From positions 186,001-250,000 of the forward strand of contig CAWIFR010000002.1 in the NCBI GenBank assembly GCA_963835465.1: a stretch of 64,000 nt of DNA, read 5' to 3'. Source of the DNA: Bog-756 sp963835465 (GTDB taxonomy: Bacteria; Actinomycetota; Acidimicrobiia; Acidimicrobiales; RAAP-2). Below the pieces are notes generated by a model. It saw nothing but the letters and a program-made list of their open reading frames with translations. It ran no database searches and was not told the DNA's origin. This document shows positions 29,306 to 37,899 of the stretch, piece by piece (the stretch's first letter is position 1; each line of letters begins with the position of its first letter). A program made the translations under genes and the position numbers.

Positions 29306-29348
29306 CTCGGGGCATGCCATGCCCCGAGCCGCGTACGCTCGGGGCATG
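29306..29348. repeat. CTCGGGGCATG repeats around a start codon
   Basis: A perfect 23-base palindrome (CTCGGGGCATG-C-CATGCCCCGAG, 29306-29328), plus a third direct copy of the 11-mer at 29338-29348 whose ATG is the start codon of the SDR gene. It may terminate the upstream gene, act as an operator, or mask the start in RNA. Confidence 0.6.
29334..29339 (+). promoter_or_regulatory. -10 box (TACGCT) of the SDR gene
   Basis: TACGCT, six bases before the ATG at 29346; leaderless spacing, inside the repeat region. Confidence 0.4.
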
Positions 29349-30161
29349 ACGCTCCCCGCCCCCCATCCCGACCGGACCTGCCTCGTGACCGGAGCGTCCT
29401 CGGGGATCGGCGCCGAGATCGCCCGCCTGCTGGCCGGCCGCGGTCACGGGGTCACCGTGGTGGCCCGCAGCCGGGAGAAGTTGGAGGCCCTGGCCGACGA
29501 GTTGGGCTCGCAGTTCGGCGTACGCGTCGAGGTCATGGTGGCCGACCTCACCGACGAGGGGTCCCGAGCCGGCCTCCCGGTCGAGGTCGAGGACCGCGGC
29601 CTCCAGGTCAATGTGCTCGTCAACAACGCCGGGCTGACCACCATGGGCCCGGTGTTCCGGTCGGACCCGGCCCGGGAGCTGGCCCTCGTCCGGACCGACG
29701 TCGAGGCGGTGGTCCACCTCTGCTCGGTCTTCCTCCCGGGCATGGTGGAGCGTCGCAGCGGCGCCGTGCTCAACGTGGCCTCGACGGCGGCGTTCCAGCC
29801 CCTCCCAGGGCAGGCCGCCTACGGGGCGTCCAAGGCCTTCGTCCTCTCCTACACGCACGCGCTGCGCGGCGAGCTTCGACCGACCGGCGTCACGGCCACC
29901 ACACTGTGCCCGGGCCCCGTCGAGACCGGGTTCGCCGAAGCGGCCGGGATGACCGATGCCGAAGCCTCCGAGGCCCTGCCCAAGGTGATGTGGGTGCCGG
30001 CCGCCGAGGTGGCCCGGCAGGCGGTGGCCGGGCTCGATGCCAACAAGGCGGTCGTCATCCCCGGCCTGACCAACCGGTTGGCGTCGACGTTCGGCTGGCT
30101 GTCCCCACGGGGGATGCTGGTCCCGGCCCTGGCCAAGCGCCATCCCTCGCTCCGCGCCTGA
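29346..30161 (+). CDS. Short-chain dehydrogenase/reductase
   Basis: A 271-residue classical SDR. Cofactor motif TGASSGIG near residue 15; NNAG near 97; catalytic Ser in NVASTAAF; YGASK active site (YxxxK). The C-terminal segment (NRLASTFGWLSPRGMLVPALAKR) resembles the membrane-associated tail of DHRS7/oxidoreductase-type SDRs acting on lipid substrates. NADP preference is suggested by ARSREKL after the second strand. It is transcribed from its own leaderless-type promoter. Confidence 0.87.
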   Translation: MTLPAPHPDRTCLVTGASSGIGAEIARLLAGRGHGVTVVARSREKLEALADELGSQFGVRVEVMVADLTDEGSRAGLPVEVEDRGLQVNVLVNNAGLTTMGPVFRSDPARELALVRTDVEAVVHLCSVFLPGMVERRSGAVLNVASTAAFQPLPGQAAYGASKAFVLSYTHALRGELRPTGVTATTLCPGPVETGFAEAAGMTDAEASEALPKVMWVPAAEVARQAVAGLDANKAVVIPGLTNRLASTFGWLSPRGMLVPALAKRHPSLRA

Positions 30162-30186
30162 CCGGCCCGGGACACCGGGGCCGGTC
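30160..30186 (+). terminator. Hairpin after the SDR gene
   Basis: GACCGGCCC pairs perfectly with GGGCCGGTC around a short GG/CC-extended loop, beginning at the SDR stop codon and ending 12 bases before the next gene. No U-tract. Confidence 0.5.
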
Positions 30187-30198
30187 GGGGCGGCCTCG

Positions 30199-30552
30199 GT
30201 GGCCGGGATGCTCGATGTGGCTGCCGTCCTCGTCTTCGTGGGCATCGGCCGGACATCCCATGACCACGGGATCTCGCTGTCGGGCATGGCCAGCACCTCC
30301 TGGCCCTTCCTGGTCGGACTGGCCGCGGGCTGGGTGATCGGCCGGGCGTGGCGCCGGCCGTTCGAACTGGCTCCGACCGGGGTGGTCGTCTGGCTCTTCT
30401 GCGTGGCCGTGGGAATGGTGGTGCGAGTGGCGGCCGGCCAGGGGACCGCGGTGGCCTTCGTGGCGGTGGCCCTGGGCTTCCTGGCCCTCGAGCTACTGGG
30501 TTGGCGGGCTCTGGCCCGGGTCGGCAGCAGGCTCCGACAGGACCGCCGGTGA
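30199..30552 (+). CDS. DUF3054 family membrane protein
   Basis: A 117-residue integral membrane protein with four hydrophobic helices. The DUF3054 pattern is visible: DVAAVLVFVGIGRTSHDHG in helix 1 and its loop, TSWPFLVGLAAGWVIGRAWRRP, and PTGVVVWLFCVAVGMVVR. GTG at 30199 or ATG at 30208 could start it; both retain all helices. No biochemical role is known for the family. Confidence 0.78.
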   Translation: MAGMLDVAAVLVFVGIGRTSHDHGISLSGMASTSWPFLVGLAAGWVIGRAWRRPFELAPTGVVVWLFCVAVGMVVRVAAGQGTAVAFVAVALGFLALELLGWRALARVGSRLRQDRR

Positions 30553-30760
30553 GCCGGCCCACCGGACCGGTTGGCCGGTAGGCGGGGAACGGGCTACGGC
30601 AGTATCGGCACGCCGGCGCCGGACCTGTAGCGAATTTCTGAATTCTTTCTCCGACCGTCCACTATTCGTCCTGTCGGCGTTTATACGAGTAATTCTCATA
30701 TGAGCCAAAAGGATGCAGATCCGAGAGTCGCCGCAGGTCAGCGTGCTCGGACGGTTGGCG
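30553..30760. other. AT-rich intergenic island
   Basis: Between a plus-strand gene end and a minus-strand gene end. About 30630-30710 is much more AT-rich than its surroundings (GAATTTCTGAATTC, TTTATACGAGTAATT). A 10-base palindrome CTCATATGAG lies at 30695-30704. There is no gene or clear hairpin. Possibly a remnant of transferred DNA or a termination region. Confidence 0.4.
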
Positions 30761-32257
30761 TCACGCCTTCCCGACCGCGATGGTCTTGGTCTCCAGGTAC
30801 TGCTCGAACCCCTCGGTCCCGTTCTGTCGACCGATCCCGCTGGCCTTGTAGCCCCCGAAGGGGGACCCGGCGCTGTAGTACACGCCGCCGTTGACCCCGA
30901 CCGTGCCGGCCCGGATCCTCGACGCCACCGCCAGCGCCCTCTCCTCGGAGGCCGAGGTCACCCCACCGGACAGGCCGTACTCACTGTCGTTGGCGATGCG
31001 GATGGCATCCTCCTCGTCCTTGAAGGGGATGATCACCAGCACGGGGCCGAAGATCTCCTCCCGGGCGATGGTCATGGAGTTGTCCACGTCGGCGAAGAGG
31101 GTGGGCTCCACGAAGTAGCCCTTGTGCAGATGGGCGGGCCGGTGGCCCCCGGTGACCAGGCGGGCCCCCTCGGCCACGCCCTTGTCGATGTAGCCCAGCA
31201 CCCGGTCCCGCTGCTTGGCGTTGACCTGGGGCCCCTGGACGGTGCCGGGATCGGTGGGGTCGCCGTAGGTGACCTGCTCCATGGACACCTTGGCCAGCTC
31301 GACCGCCTCCTCGTAGCGGGACTGGTGGACGAGGGTCCGGGTGAGCATGGCGCAGCCCTGTCCGGCGTGCATGCACATGAAGCCGAAGAAGGCCATCTTG
31401 GTGGCCACGTCCCCGTCCTCCAGGATGATGTCGGCCGACTTCCCGCCGAGCTCCAAGAAGAGCCGCTTCAGGGTGGGGGCACCGGCGGCCATGATCCGCC
31501 GGCCGGTGGCGGTGGACCCGGTGAACGAGATCATGTCCACCCGCGGGTCGGTGACCAGCTGCTCGCCCAGGAGGTGGTCCGACGACGGGACGATGTTGAC
31601 GACGCCGGCCGGGATGTCGGTGTGCTCGGCGATCAGGCGCCCGATTCGGGTGGCGCTCCAGGGCGTGTCGGGGGCGGGCTTGATGACCATGGTGTTGCCG
31701 GTGGCCAGGGCTTGGCCCAGCTTGGCGATGATGATCTCGAAGGGGTAGTTCCAGGGCAGGATGGCCCCGACCACGCCGACGGGCTCCTTGACCACCTTCA
31801 GCCAGCTCGGTTGGCCGAAGGCGTTGTTGTCGGGCAGGCGGCGCTCCCAGGCGAAGTGGTCGATCTGCTCAGCCGGCCACAGCAGTCCGTCTTCGAGGGG
31901 CGCGTCGAGCTGGGCCATGTACGTCACCATGACCGGGGTGCCCACCTCGGCCACCAGCTCGGGACGGAAGAGCTCCTGCTCGGCCACGATGGCCGCCTGG
32001 AGCTGGCGGAGGCACTGTTGGCGGAACGAGCGGTCGGTCGACCACTCGGTGGTGTCGAACGCCCGGCGGGCCGCGGCGATGGCCCGCTCCATGTCCGCGG
32101 CCGTGGCATCGGTGGTCTGGCCGATCACTTCCTCGGTAGCGGGGTTGATGTTGTCGAAGCCGGTACCGGCCGACGACTCGACGAGCGCTCCGTCGATCAG
32201 CATCCGGAACTCGCTGCCCAGATCGGACTGCGTCTTTGACGAGGCTGTGGTGGTCAT
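30761..32257 (-). CDS. Aldehyde dehydrogenase family protein
   Basis: A 498-residue NAD(P)+-dependent aldehyde dehydrogenase. Catalytic residues are E269 in LELGGKSAD and C302 in HAGQGCAM. PWNYPF at 168-173 and FTGSTATG at 245-252 bind the cofactor and GGYKASGIGRQNG closes the fold. The frame stays open to 33637 across the opposite P450 gene, but the family start is the ATG at 32257. It oxidises an aldehyde to an acid, perhaps one made by the neighbouring P450/SDR enzymes (inference). It is divergent from the P450 gene. Confidence 0.92.
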   Translation of the reverse strand: MTTTASSKTQSDLGSEFRMLIDGALVESSAGTGFDNINPATEEVIGQTTDATAADMERAIAAARRAFDTTEWSTDRSFRQQCLRQLQAAIVAEQELFRPELVAEVGTPVMVTYMAQLDAPLEDGLLWPAEQIDHFAWERRLPDNNAFGQPSWLKVVKEPVGVVGAILPWNYPFEIIIAKLGQALATGNTMVIKPAPDTPWSATRIGRLIAEHTDIPAGVVNIVPSSDHLLGEQLVTDPRVDMISFTGSTATGRRIMAAGAPTLKRLFLELGGKSADIILEDGDVATKMAFFGFMCMHAGQGCAMLTRTLVHQSRYEEAVELAKVSMEQVTYGDPTDPGTVQGPQVNAKQRDRVLGYIDKGVAEGARLVTGGHRPAHLHKGYFVEPTLFADVDNSMTIAREEIFGPVLVIIPFKDEEDAIRIANDSEYGLSGGVTSASEERALAVASRIRAGTVGVNGGVYYSAGSPFGGYKASGIGRQNGTEGFEQYLETKTIAVGKA

Positions 32258-32524
32258 GACCCTCCCTGGTGTGGTTCGTTCCCCCGTTGTCCCCGCGGGG
32301 CGGTGCCGTGTCGATGACCCGGCCGGTGGTGAGGGGCACGGACAGAGCGCATCCCCTTGGAGTGATCCTAGAGCCCGCACCCCGAGAAGGACATTTCCAG
32401 CGGCCGGAGCTGGGGCGACGGGTGGAGCGACGGGCCGGCCCGGCGGCCCCGGCCGACCGGTCGCTCGGAGATGGGCGTATGTGACATCATGAGAACGCCA
32501 ATTTCGGGGCACGAGGAGCGGCAC

Positions 32525-33742
32525 ATGGACGAAGCAGCGGTTGCATCCGACGAGGACGGCGGCGAGAGCCCGTTCGCCTCGATGGACCCCGAGACGGCGA
32601 GGCATCCCCAGCCCATGTTCAAGGAGCTGAGGGACGCCATGCCGGTGATGCCCGTCGAGGGCGTGGGCGTGGTGGTCACCCGCAAGGCCGAAGTCGACGA
32701 GGTCTTCCGTCACCCCGAGATCTTCTCGTCCAACGCCGACGCCGTGGACCTGAAGAACCACCGACCCATGATCCCGCTCCAGATCGACCCTCCGGAGCAC
32801 AAGAAGTACCGCAAGATCCTCGACCCCATCTTCGCCCCGCGCCAGATGGCCCTCATCGAGGACTCGGTCACCGAGACGGTCAACGGGCTCATCGACGGGT
32901 TCATCGGCCGGGGGGAGATCGACTTCGCCAAAGAGTTCTCGGTCCCGTTCCCGTCCCAGGTCTTCCTCACGCTGTTCGGCCTCCCCTACGAGGAGCTCCC
33001 CCGCTTCCTCACCATGAAGGACGGGATCATCCGCCCCGAAGTGGTGACCGGCAGCCGCTTCGGCAGCAAGGCCGCCACCGACTACCAGGAGAAGACCGCC
33101 GACTCGGTTTACGACTACTTCAACGAGATCCTCGACCAGCGGGAGCAGAAGCGGGAGGACGACATCCTCAGCCGGTTCCTCGACGCCGAGGTGGACGGGG
33201 CCAAGTTGACCCGTGAGGACATCCTGGACATCTGCTTCCTCTTCCTGATCGCCGGGCTGGACACGGTCACGGCCACCCTTGACTGCATGTTCGCCTACCT
33301 GGCGGCCCATCCCGACCAGCGCCGGCAGATCGTGGACGACCCGGGCCTCATCCCGGCGGCCATCGAGGAGCTGCTGCGTTGGGAGACCCCGGTCATGGGG
33401 GTGTCCCGCGTGGCCATGGAGGACACCGAGTTGGCCGGGTGCCCGGTCCACAAGGGCGACAACGTCATGGCCATGATCGGCTCGGTCAACACCGACGAGT
33501 CCGACCTGCCCGACGCCGACGTGGTCCGCTTCGACCGCGAGGTCAACCGGCATGTGGCCTTCGGCGGGGGAGTCCACCGCTGCCTCGGCTCCCACCTGGC
33601 CCGCCTCGAGCTCCGTGTCGCCCTGCGGGAGTGGCACCGCCGCATCCCCGACTACTCAGTGGTGGACGGCCATGAGCTCATGTATACCAGTGGCATCCGA
33701 TCCATCGACTATTTTCCGATGGTCATCGCTCCGACCACCTGA
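32525..33742 (+). CDS. Cytochrome P450
   Basis: A 405-residue soluble bacterial P450. The heme-thiolate motif is FGGGVHRCLG with C353. The I-helix has the oxygen-activating AGLDT, and the K-helix ExxR appears in EELLRW. General build and the IDPPEHKKYRKILDPIFAPR segment fit the bacterial CYPs that act on terpenoids or steroids. It needs ferredoxin; two 3Fe-4S ferredoxin genes lie 16-18 kb away. The ATG at 32525 follows an ACGAGGAG-like ribosome-binding site. An SDR gene follows on the same strand. Confidence 0.93.
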   Translation: MDEAAVASDEDGGESPFASMDPETARHPQPMFKELRDAMPVMPVEGVGVVVTRKAEVDEVFRHPEIFSSNADAVDLKNHRPMIPLQIDPPEHKKYRKILDPIFAPRQMALIEDSVTETVNGLIDGFIGRGEIDFAKEFSVPFPSQVFLTLFGLPYEELPRFLTMKDGIIRPEVVTGSRFGSKAATDYQEKTADSVYDYFNEILDQREQKREDDILSRFLDAEVDGAKLTREDILDICFLFLIAGLDTVTATLDCMFAYLAAHPDQRRQIVDDPGLIPAAIEELLRWETPVMGVSRVAMEDTELAGCPVHKGDNVMAMIGSVNTDESDLPDADVVRFDREVNRHVAFGGGVHRCLGSHLARLELRVALREWHRRIPDYSVVDGHELMYTSGIRSIDYFPMVIAPTT

Positions 33743-33844
33743 CCGGCACCACCGGTTCTCTCGATCCCGGTAGCGTGACCGGCCCGCGGGCCGCTCTCCA
33801 TCCGACCCCGTTCCCACCCGACCCGTCCAATCCGAGGAGCAGCC

Positions 33845-34609
33845 ATGCAGTTCACCAATCGATCCGCCGTCGTCACCGGGGGAGCCGGAGGCCTGGGAGC
33901 CGCCACCGTGCGGCGGCTGACCGCACTGGGCCTGCAGGTCGTGGTGTTCGACCGGGCCCTGGATGCAGGTAAAGCCCTGGTCGAGGAGTTGGGCAGCGGG
34001 GCTGCAGTGGGAGGGGACATCAACAGCGACGATGACGTGAACGCGGCGTTGGACGCGGCCACCGCCCTGGCCCCGCTGGCTGTGCTGGTCAACGTGGCCG
34101 GCGGCGGCGCAGGCGGCCGGACGCTCTCCCACGACGGTGAGCCCATGGACATCGAGGCCTTCCGGTTCACGATGGAGCTCAATACCGTGGGGACGTTCAA
34201 CGTGACCCGGCTGGCCGCGGCCCGGATGGCCACCGCCGACCCCGACGAGTTCGGGCAGCGGGGAGTGGTGGTCAACACCGCATCCATCGCCGGCTACGAG
34301 GGCCAGACCGGGCAGGTGGCCTACGGCGCCTCCAAGGCCGCGGTGCTGGGCATGAGCCTGCCGCTGGCGAGGGACCTGGCCCCGGTGGGCATCCGGGTCT
34401 GTGCCATCGCTCCGGGCACGATGGGCACGCCCCTCATGGAGAGCGCCCCCGAGGCCCTGAAGGAGAAGCTGGTGGAGAGCATCATCTTCCCCAAGCGCAT
34501 GGGCCAGCCCGACGAGTTCGCGCGGCTGGTGGAGGCCATCGTGACCAACCCCTACCTCAACGGCGAGAACATCCGCCTCGATGGGGCGCTGCGCTTCCCA
34601 CCCAAGTAG
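33845..34609 (+). CDS. SDR, HSD10-like 3-hydroxyacyl-CoA dehydrogenase type
   Basis: A 254-residue SDR. TGGAGGLG cofactor motif; VFDRA at the end of strand 2 suggests NAD; NVAGGG; NTASIAGYEGQTGQVAYGASK holds the Ser-Tyr-Lys centre. The APGTMGTPLM and FPKRMGQPDEFA segments match the HSD17B10/3-hydroxyacyl-CoA dehydrogenase type II group. A role in beta-oxidation of a branched or cyclic acyl-CoA is inferred. It has an AGGAG ribosome-binding site and lies 100 bases after the P450 gene. Confidence 0.88.
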   Translation: MQFTNRSAVVTGGAGGLGAATVRRLTALGLQVVVFDRALDAGKALVEELGSGAAVGGDINSDDDVNAALDAATALAPLAVLVNVAGGGAGGRTLSHDGEPMDIEAFRFTMELNTVGTFNVTRLAAARMATADPDEFGQRGVVVNTASIAGYEGQTGQVAYGASKAAVLGMSLPLARDLAPVGIRVCAIAPGTMGTPLMESAPEALKEKLVESIIFPKRMGQPDEFARLVEAIVTNPYLNGENIRLDGALRFPPK

Positions 34610-34632
34610 GGGCGGTCGGCCCCGAGTCAAGG

Positions 34633-35097
34633 TCAGAGGCGGCTCAGGGCCTGCTCGAGCTCGGCGGCGGTGTCCGGGGCGAACCCGCCGGCGCCGGACC
34701 AGTGCACCGTGCCCCGGGAGTCGACGGCGAACAGCGCCACCGTGGAGCGGTCCCCGATGCCCAACGGCGTGGTCAGTCGGCTCCGGTCGCCGTAGACGGT
34801 CAGGGTACGCCGCAGCACGACGGGATCGCCGATGGCCGTGGCCATCCCCCCGTCGATGACGCCCCGCACCGGGGCCCACATCCGACCGATGGTGGGCAGC
34901 TCGTAGAAGCGCAGGCCCGGATCAGCACCAGCGCGGTCCTCGAGCCACGGCACCCACGAGTCGACCAGGGCCTGGTGCCTCCGCTGAAAGGCCACGATGA
35001 CCACGTTCCTCTGGCCCGCGAAGGCGTCGGGGAGCAGCACGTCGCGGCCCTCGAGGTCACGGGCGCGAACCCTGGGGAACCCGACGGACCGCGGCAT
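34633..35097 (-). CDS. Thioredoxin-fold protein without cysteines
   Basis: A 154-residue protein with the order of a redoxin: VRARDLEGRDVLLPDAFAGQRNVVIVAF at the start, a long helix, then VALFAVDSRGTVHWSGAGGF near the end. It contains no cysteine at all, so it cannot be a peroxiredoxin or disulfide oxidoreductase. A structural or chaperone-type role is possible. The fold assignment is moderate. It is convergent with the SDR gene. Confidence 0.6.
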   Translation of the reverse strand: MPRSVGFPRVRARDLEGRDVLLPDAFAGQRNVVIVAFQRRHQALVDSWVPWLEDRAGADPGLRFYELPTIGRMWAPVRGVIDGGMATAIGDPVVLRRTLTVYGDRSRLTTPLGIGDRSTVALFAVDSRGTVHWSGAGGFAPDTAAELEQALSRL

Positions 35098-35158
35098 GGG
35101 GCGATCCTACGGTGCGGGCTGGGCCCGACCGACCGGTGGCCGGGTCGGGAGAACGGCC

Positions 35159-36376
35159 TCAGAGGATGGCGCCGGAGTCCTTGTGGGCGATGATCTGATC
35201 CCAGTCCAGTCCCAGCTCGAGGAGGATCTCCTCGGTGTGCTGGCCGTGTTCGGGAGCGGCCACCAACTGGTCGGCGGTCTCGTCCATCTGGACCGGGTTG
35301 GCCACCAGGTCGTAGGACTTGCCGTCGGCCCGCTCCACCCGGGACAGGTACCCGTTGGCCTTGACCTGCACGTCGTCGACGAGTTCGCTGGCCATCTGAC
35401 CCGGGGCCCAGACGCCGGACAGGGTGGCCAGCGCCTCCTTCCACTCCTCGAAGGTCCTGGACGCGAAGACCTCGTCGATGACGGCTACACACTCCTTGCC
35501 GTTGGCGTAGCGGGCCGCACCGTCGACGAACCGCGGGTCGTCGATCAGGTCGGGCCGGTCGATGTGCTCGCAGAAATCGGGCCAGAACCGGTCGGCCTGC
35601 AGCATCATGAGGGTGATGAAGCGACCGTCACTGGTGCGGTAGTTGCCCACCAACGGGTTGGGCGAGGAGCTCCGGTCGAACTTGGGCATCGGGTCGCCGC
35701 CGTAGAGGCCCGAGGCCACGATGTCCGGCGAAAGCTGCCACATGGCCAGGCCCAGGAGGGAGACGTCGACGACGGGGGCCACGCCGGTGGTGGCCCGCTG
35801 CAGGAGGCCCGCGGCGATGCCACCGGCGATGGCCATCCCTCCGGCCAGGTCGCCGAAGGCAGGACGGCCGCCCACCGGCCATTCGCTGTCCGCCGGGGTC
35901 AGGGCGTTGGCCACCCCGCCACGCGCCCAGTAGGTGGCCCCGTCGTAGCCGCCCTTGCCGCGGTCGGGCCCGTGGGGGCCCTGGCCGGTGCCCCGGGCGT
36001 ACACGATGTCGGGGTTGACGGCCCGGATGCTGTCCACGTCGATCCTGAGCCGCTCCAGGGTGTCGGGCAGGAAGCTGGTGAGGAAGACGTCGGCCGTCTC
36101 CACGATCTTGTACAGCAACGCCCGACCGTCGTCGGTGCTGATGTCCAGCCCGATGCTCCGCTTGCCCCGGTTGGGCTGCTCGATGATGTAGTTCACCGCG
36201 CCCGGTCCCCCGGGGACGAGACCCATGGAGATCAGTCCCCGCTGGGGGTCGCCCCCCACCGGGTGCTCGACCTTGATGACGTCCGCTCCCCAGTCGGCCA
36301 TGACCGCTCCGGCCGCCGGTACGAAGGTCCAGGCGGCGACTTCGAGCACGCGAAAGCCAGCCAACGCATTGGCCAT
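35159..36376 (-). CDS. CaiB/BaiF family (class III) CoA transferase
   Basis: A 405-residue class III CoA transferase. The MANALAGFRVLEVAAWTFVPAAGAVMADWGADVIKVE start, PNRGKRSIGLDI and the catalytic Asp in FGDLAGGM (D176) are all present. It moves CoA between an acyl-CoA and a free carboxylic acid. An amidohydrolase gene lies just upstream on the same strand (60-base gap), so the two probably form an operon. The substrate is unknown. Confidence 0.9.
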   Translation of the reverse strand: MANALAGFRVLEVAAWTFVPAAGAVMADWGADVIKVEHPVGGDPQRGLISMGLVPGGPGAVNYIIEQPNRGKRSIGLDISTDDGRALLYKIVETADVFLTSFLPDTLERLRIDVDSIRAVNPDIVYARGTGQGPHGPDRGKGGYDGATYWARGGVANALTPADSEWPVGGRPAFGDLAGGMAIAGGIAAGLLQRATTGVAPVVDVSLLGLAMWQLSPDIVASGLYGGDPMPKFDRSSSPNPLVGNYRTSDGRFITLMMLQADRFWPDFCEHIDRPDLIDDPRFVDGAARYANGKECVAVIDEVFASRTFEEWKEALATLSGVWAPGQMASELVDDVQVKANGYLSRVERADGKSYDLVANPVQMDETADQLVAAPEHGQHTEEILLELGLDWDQIIAHKDSGAIL

Positions 36377-36436
36377 GACGGTGTTCCCCCTTCGGGTCGG
36401 TGCGGTGCAGCCGCCGTGCAGCGGCCGCCCGAATGG

Positions 36437-37717
36437 TTAGGCGCGGGCCGTGGAGAGGAGGTCCACCGACTTGGTCCCCCGCTTGGAGATGCTGTCCATG
36501 TTGCGCGACTTGATGGACACGTCGTGACCCATGGCCTGTTCGCGGAGGGCGCCCACGGTGCAGTGCTCCTTGCCGCCCAGCGTGGTGAACGGGTCGTAGT
36601 TGAAATGGCGCATGGCGTTCAGGTGGGTGATCCGATCGATGTCGTAGTCGGACACGTCGTGCAGGCCCTTCATCAACGACTCCGGCGCGGTGGGCCAGGT
36701 GGAGTCGGAGTGGGGGTAGTCGCACTCCCACATCACATTGTCCATGTCCAGGAAGCCGCGGCTGGCCACTCCGAACTGGTCGTCGATGAAGCAGGTCAGG
36801 ACGTGCTGGTTGAAGACCTGGCTGGGGAGGGTGTCGCCGAAGTCCTGTCCGGTCCAGGCGTGGTGGCGGTCGTAGTTGTAGTCGATGCGCTCCAGGAAGT
36901 AGGGCACCCAGCCGATGCCCCCTTCGGACAGGGCCACCTTCAGGTCGGGGAATTTGCGCAGCACCGGCGACCACACCAGGTCGGCGGCGGCCTGGACGAT
37001 GTTCATGGGTGTGAGGGTGATCAGGCAGTCAATGGGGGCGTCGGCTGAGGTGATGACGATCTCCGACGACGACCCGATGTGCATGCACACCACCACGGAC
37101 TCGTCGCTGCACGCCTTCCAGAAGGGGTCCCAGTGGTCCGAGTGGATGCTGGGCCAGCCCAGCTTGGACGGGTTCTCCGAGAAGGTGACGGCATGGGCGC
37201 CCTTGGCTGCGGTGCGCCGCACCTCGGCGGCCAGCACCTCGGGGTCCCAGATGGCCGGGATGGGACAGGGGATGAACCGGCCCGGGTGGGTGCCGCACCA
37301 CTCGTCGATGTGCCAGTCGTTGTAGGCCTGGATCATGGCCAGGGCCACGTCCTTGTCCTCGGTCCTGGCGAAGGTCTGACCGCAGAACTGGGGGAACGAG
37401 GGGAAGCACAGGGAGCCCAGTACGCCGTTGGCGTCCATGTCCTTGACCCGCTCGTCGATGTCGTAGCAGCCGGGTCGGAGCTGCTCGAAGGAGGTGGGCT
37501 CGAGGCCGTACTCCTCACGGGGGCGTCCGGCCACGGCGTTGAGGGCCACGTTGGGCAGGACGTTGCCCTCGTACAGCCAGGCGTTGGTCCCGTCCTCGTT
37601 GGTGATGAACTTGGGGGCCAAGTCGGCGTACTTGGCCGGCAGCCGGCCGTCGAAGAGGTTGGGAGGCTCGACGACGTGGTCGTCCACACTCACCATCACC
37701 ATGTCGTTGATCTCCAT
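36437..37717 (-). CDS. Amidohydrolase (metal-dependent hydrolase, TIM barrel)
   Basis: A 426-residue amidohydrolase-2 family protein. Metal ligands are suggested by VDDHVVEPP near the N-terminus, CMHIGSSS in the middle, and CDYPHSDSTWP near the C-terminus. The family includes decarboxylases such as ACMSD-type and hydrolases of ring-cleavage products. The start at 37717 gives MEINDMVMVSVDDH; the frame extends further up without family resemblance. It is the first gene of an operon with the CoA transferase. Confidence 0.88.
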   Translation of the reverse strand: MEINDMVMVSVDDHVVEPPNLFDGRLPAKYADLAPKFITNEDGTNAWLYEGNVLPNVALNAVAGRPREEYGLEPTSFEQLRPGCYDIDERVKDMDANGVLGSLCFPSFPQFCGQTFARTEDKDVALAMIQAYNDWHIDEWCGTHPGRFIPCPIPAIWDPEVLAAEVRRTAAKGAHAVTFSENPSKLGWPSIHSDHWDPFWKACSDESVVVCMHIGSSSEIVITSADAPIDCLITLTPMNIVQAAADLVWSPVLRKFPDLKVALSEGGIGWVPYFLERIDYNYDRHHAWTGQDFGDTLPSQVFNQHVLTCFIDDQFGVASRGFLDMDNVMWECDYPHSDSTWPTAPESLMKGLHDVSDYDIDRITHLNAMRHFNYDPFTTLGGKEHCTVGALREQAMGHDVSIKSRNMDSISKRGTKSVDLLSTARA

Positions 37718-37899
37718 GTCGAACCTCCTCCTCCGGCCTTCCCGGACCCCGGCACCCAAGGCACCGAGCACGACCTCTGCTGCCCCCGTCGGAAAGAATC
37801 ATATCCACCGGGAGGTATCCCGTAGTCCCGAGGCGGAGAATGGCGCTTTCGGCGGCGTCCGAAGCCGAGGCGTCGGCGGTCCCACCGACGAAGGCCGAA

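Noticed and set aside
30761..33637. A minus-strand open frame of 958 codons across aldehyde dehydrogenase and the opposite P450 gene
   Set aside because: Only the first part, from the ATG at 32257, has family resemblance. The rest is the reverse of the P450 gene, kept open by high GC at the third codon position.
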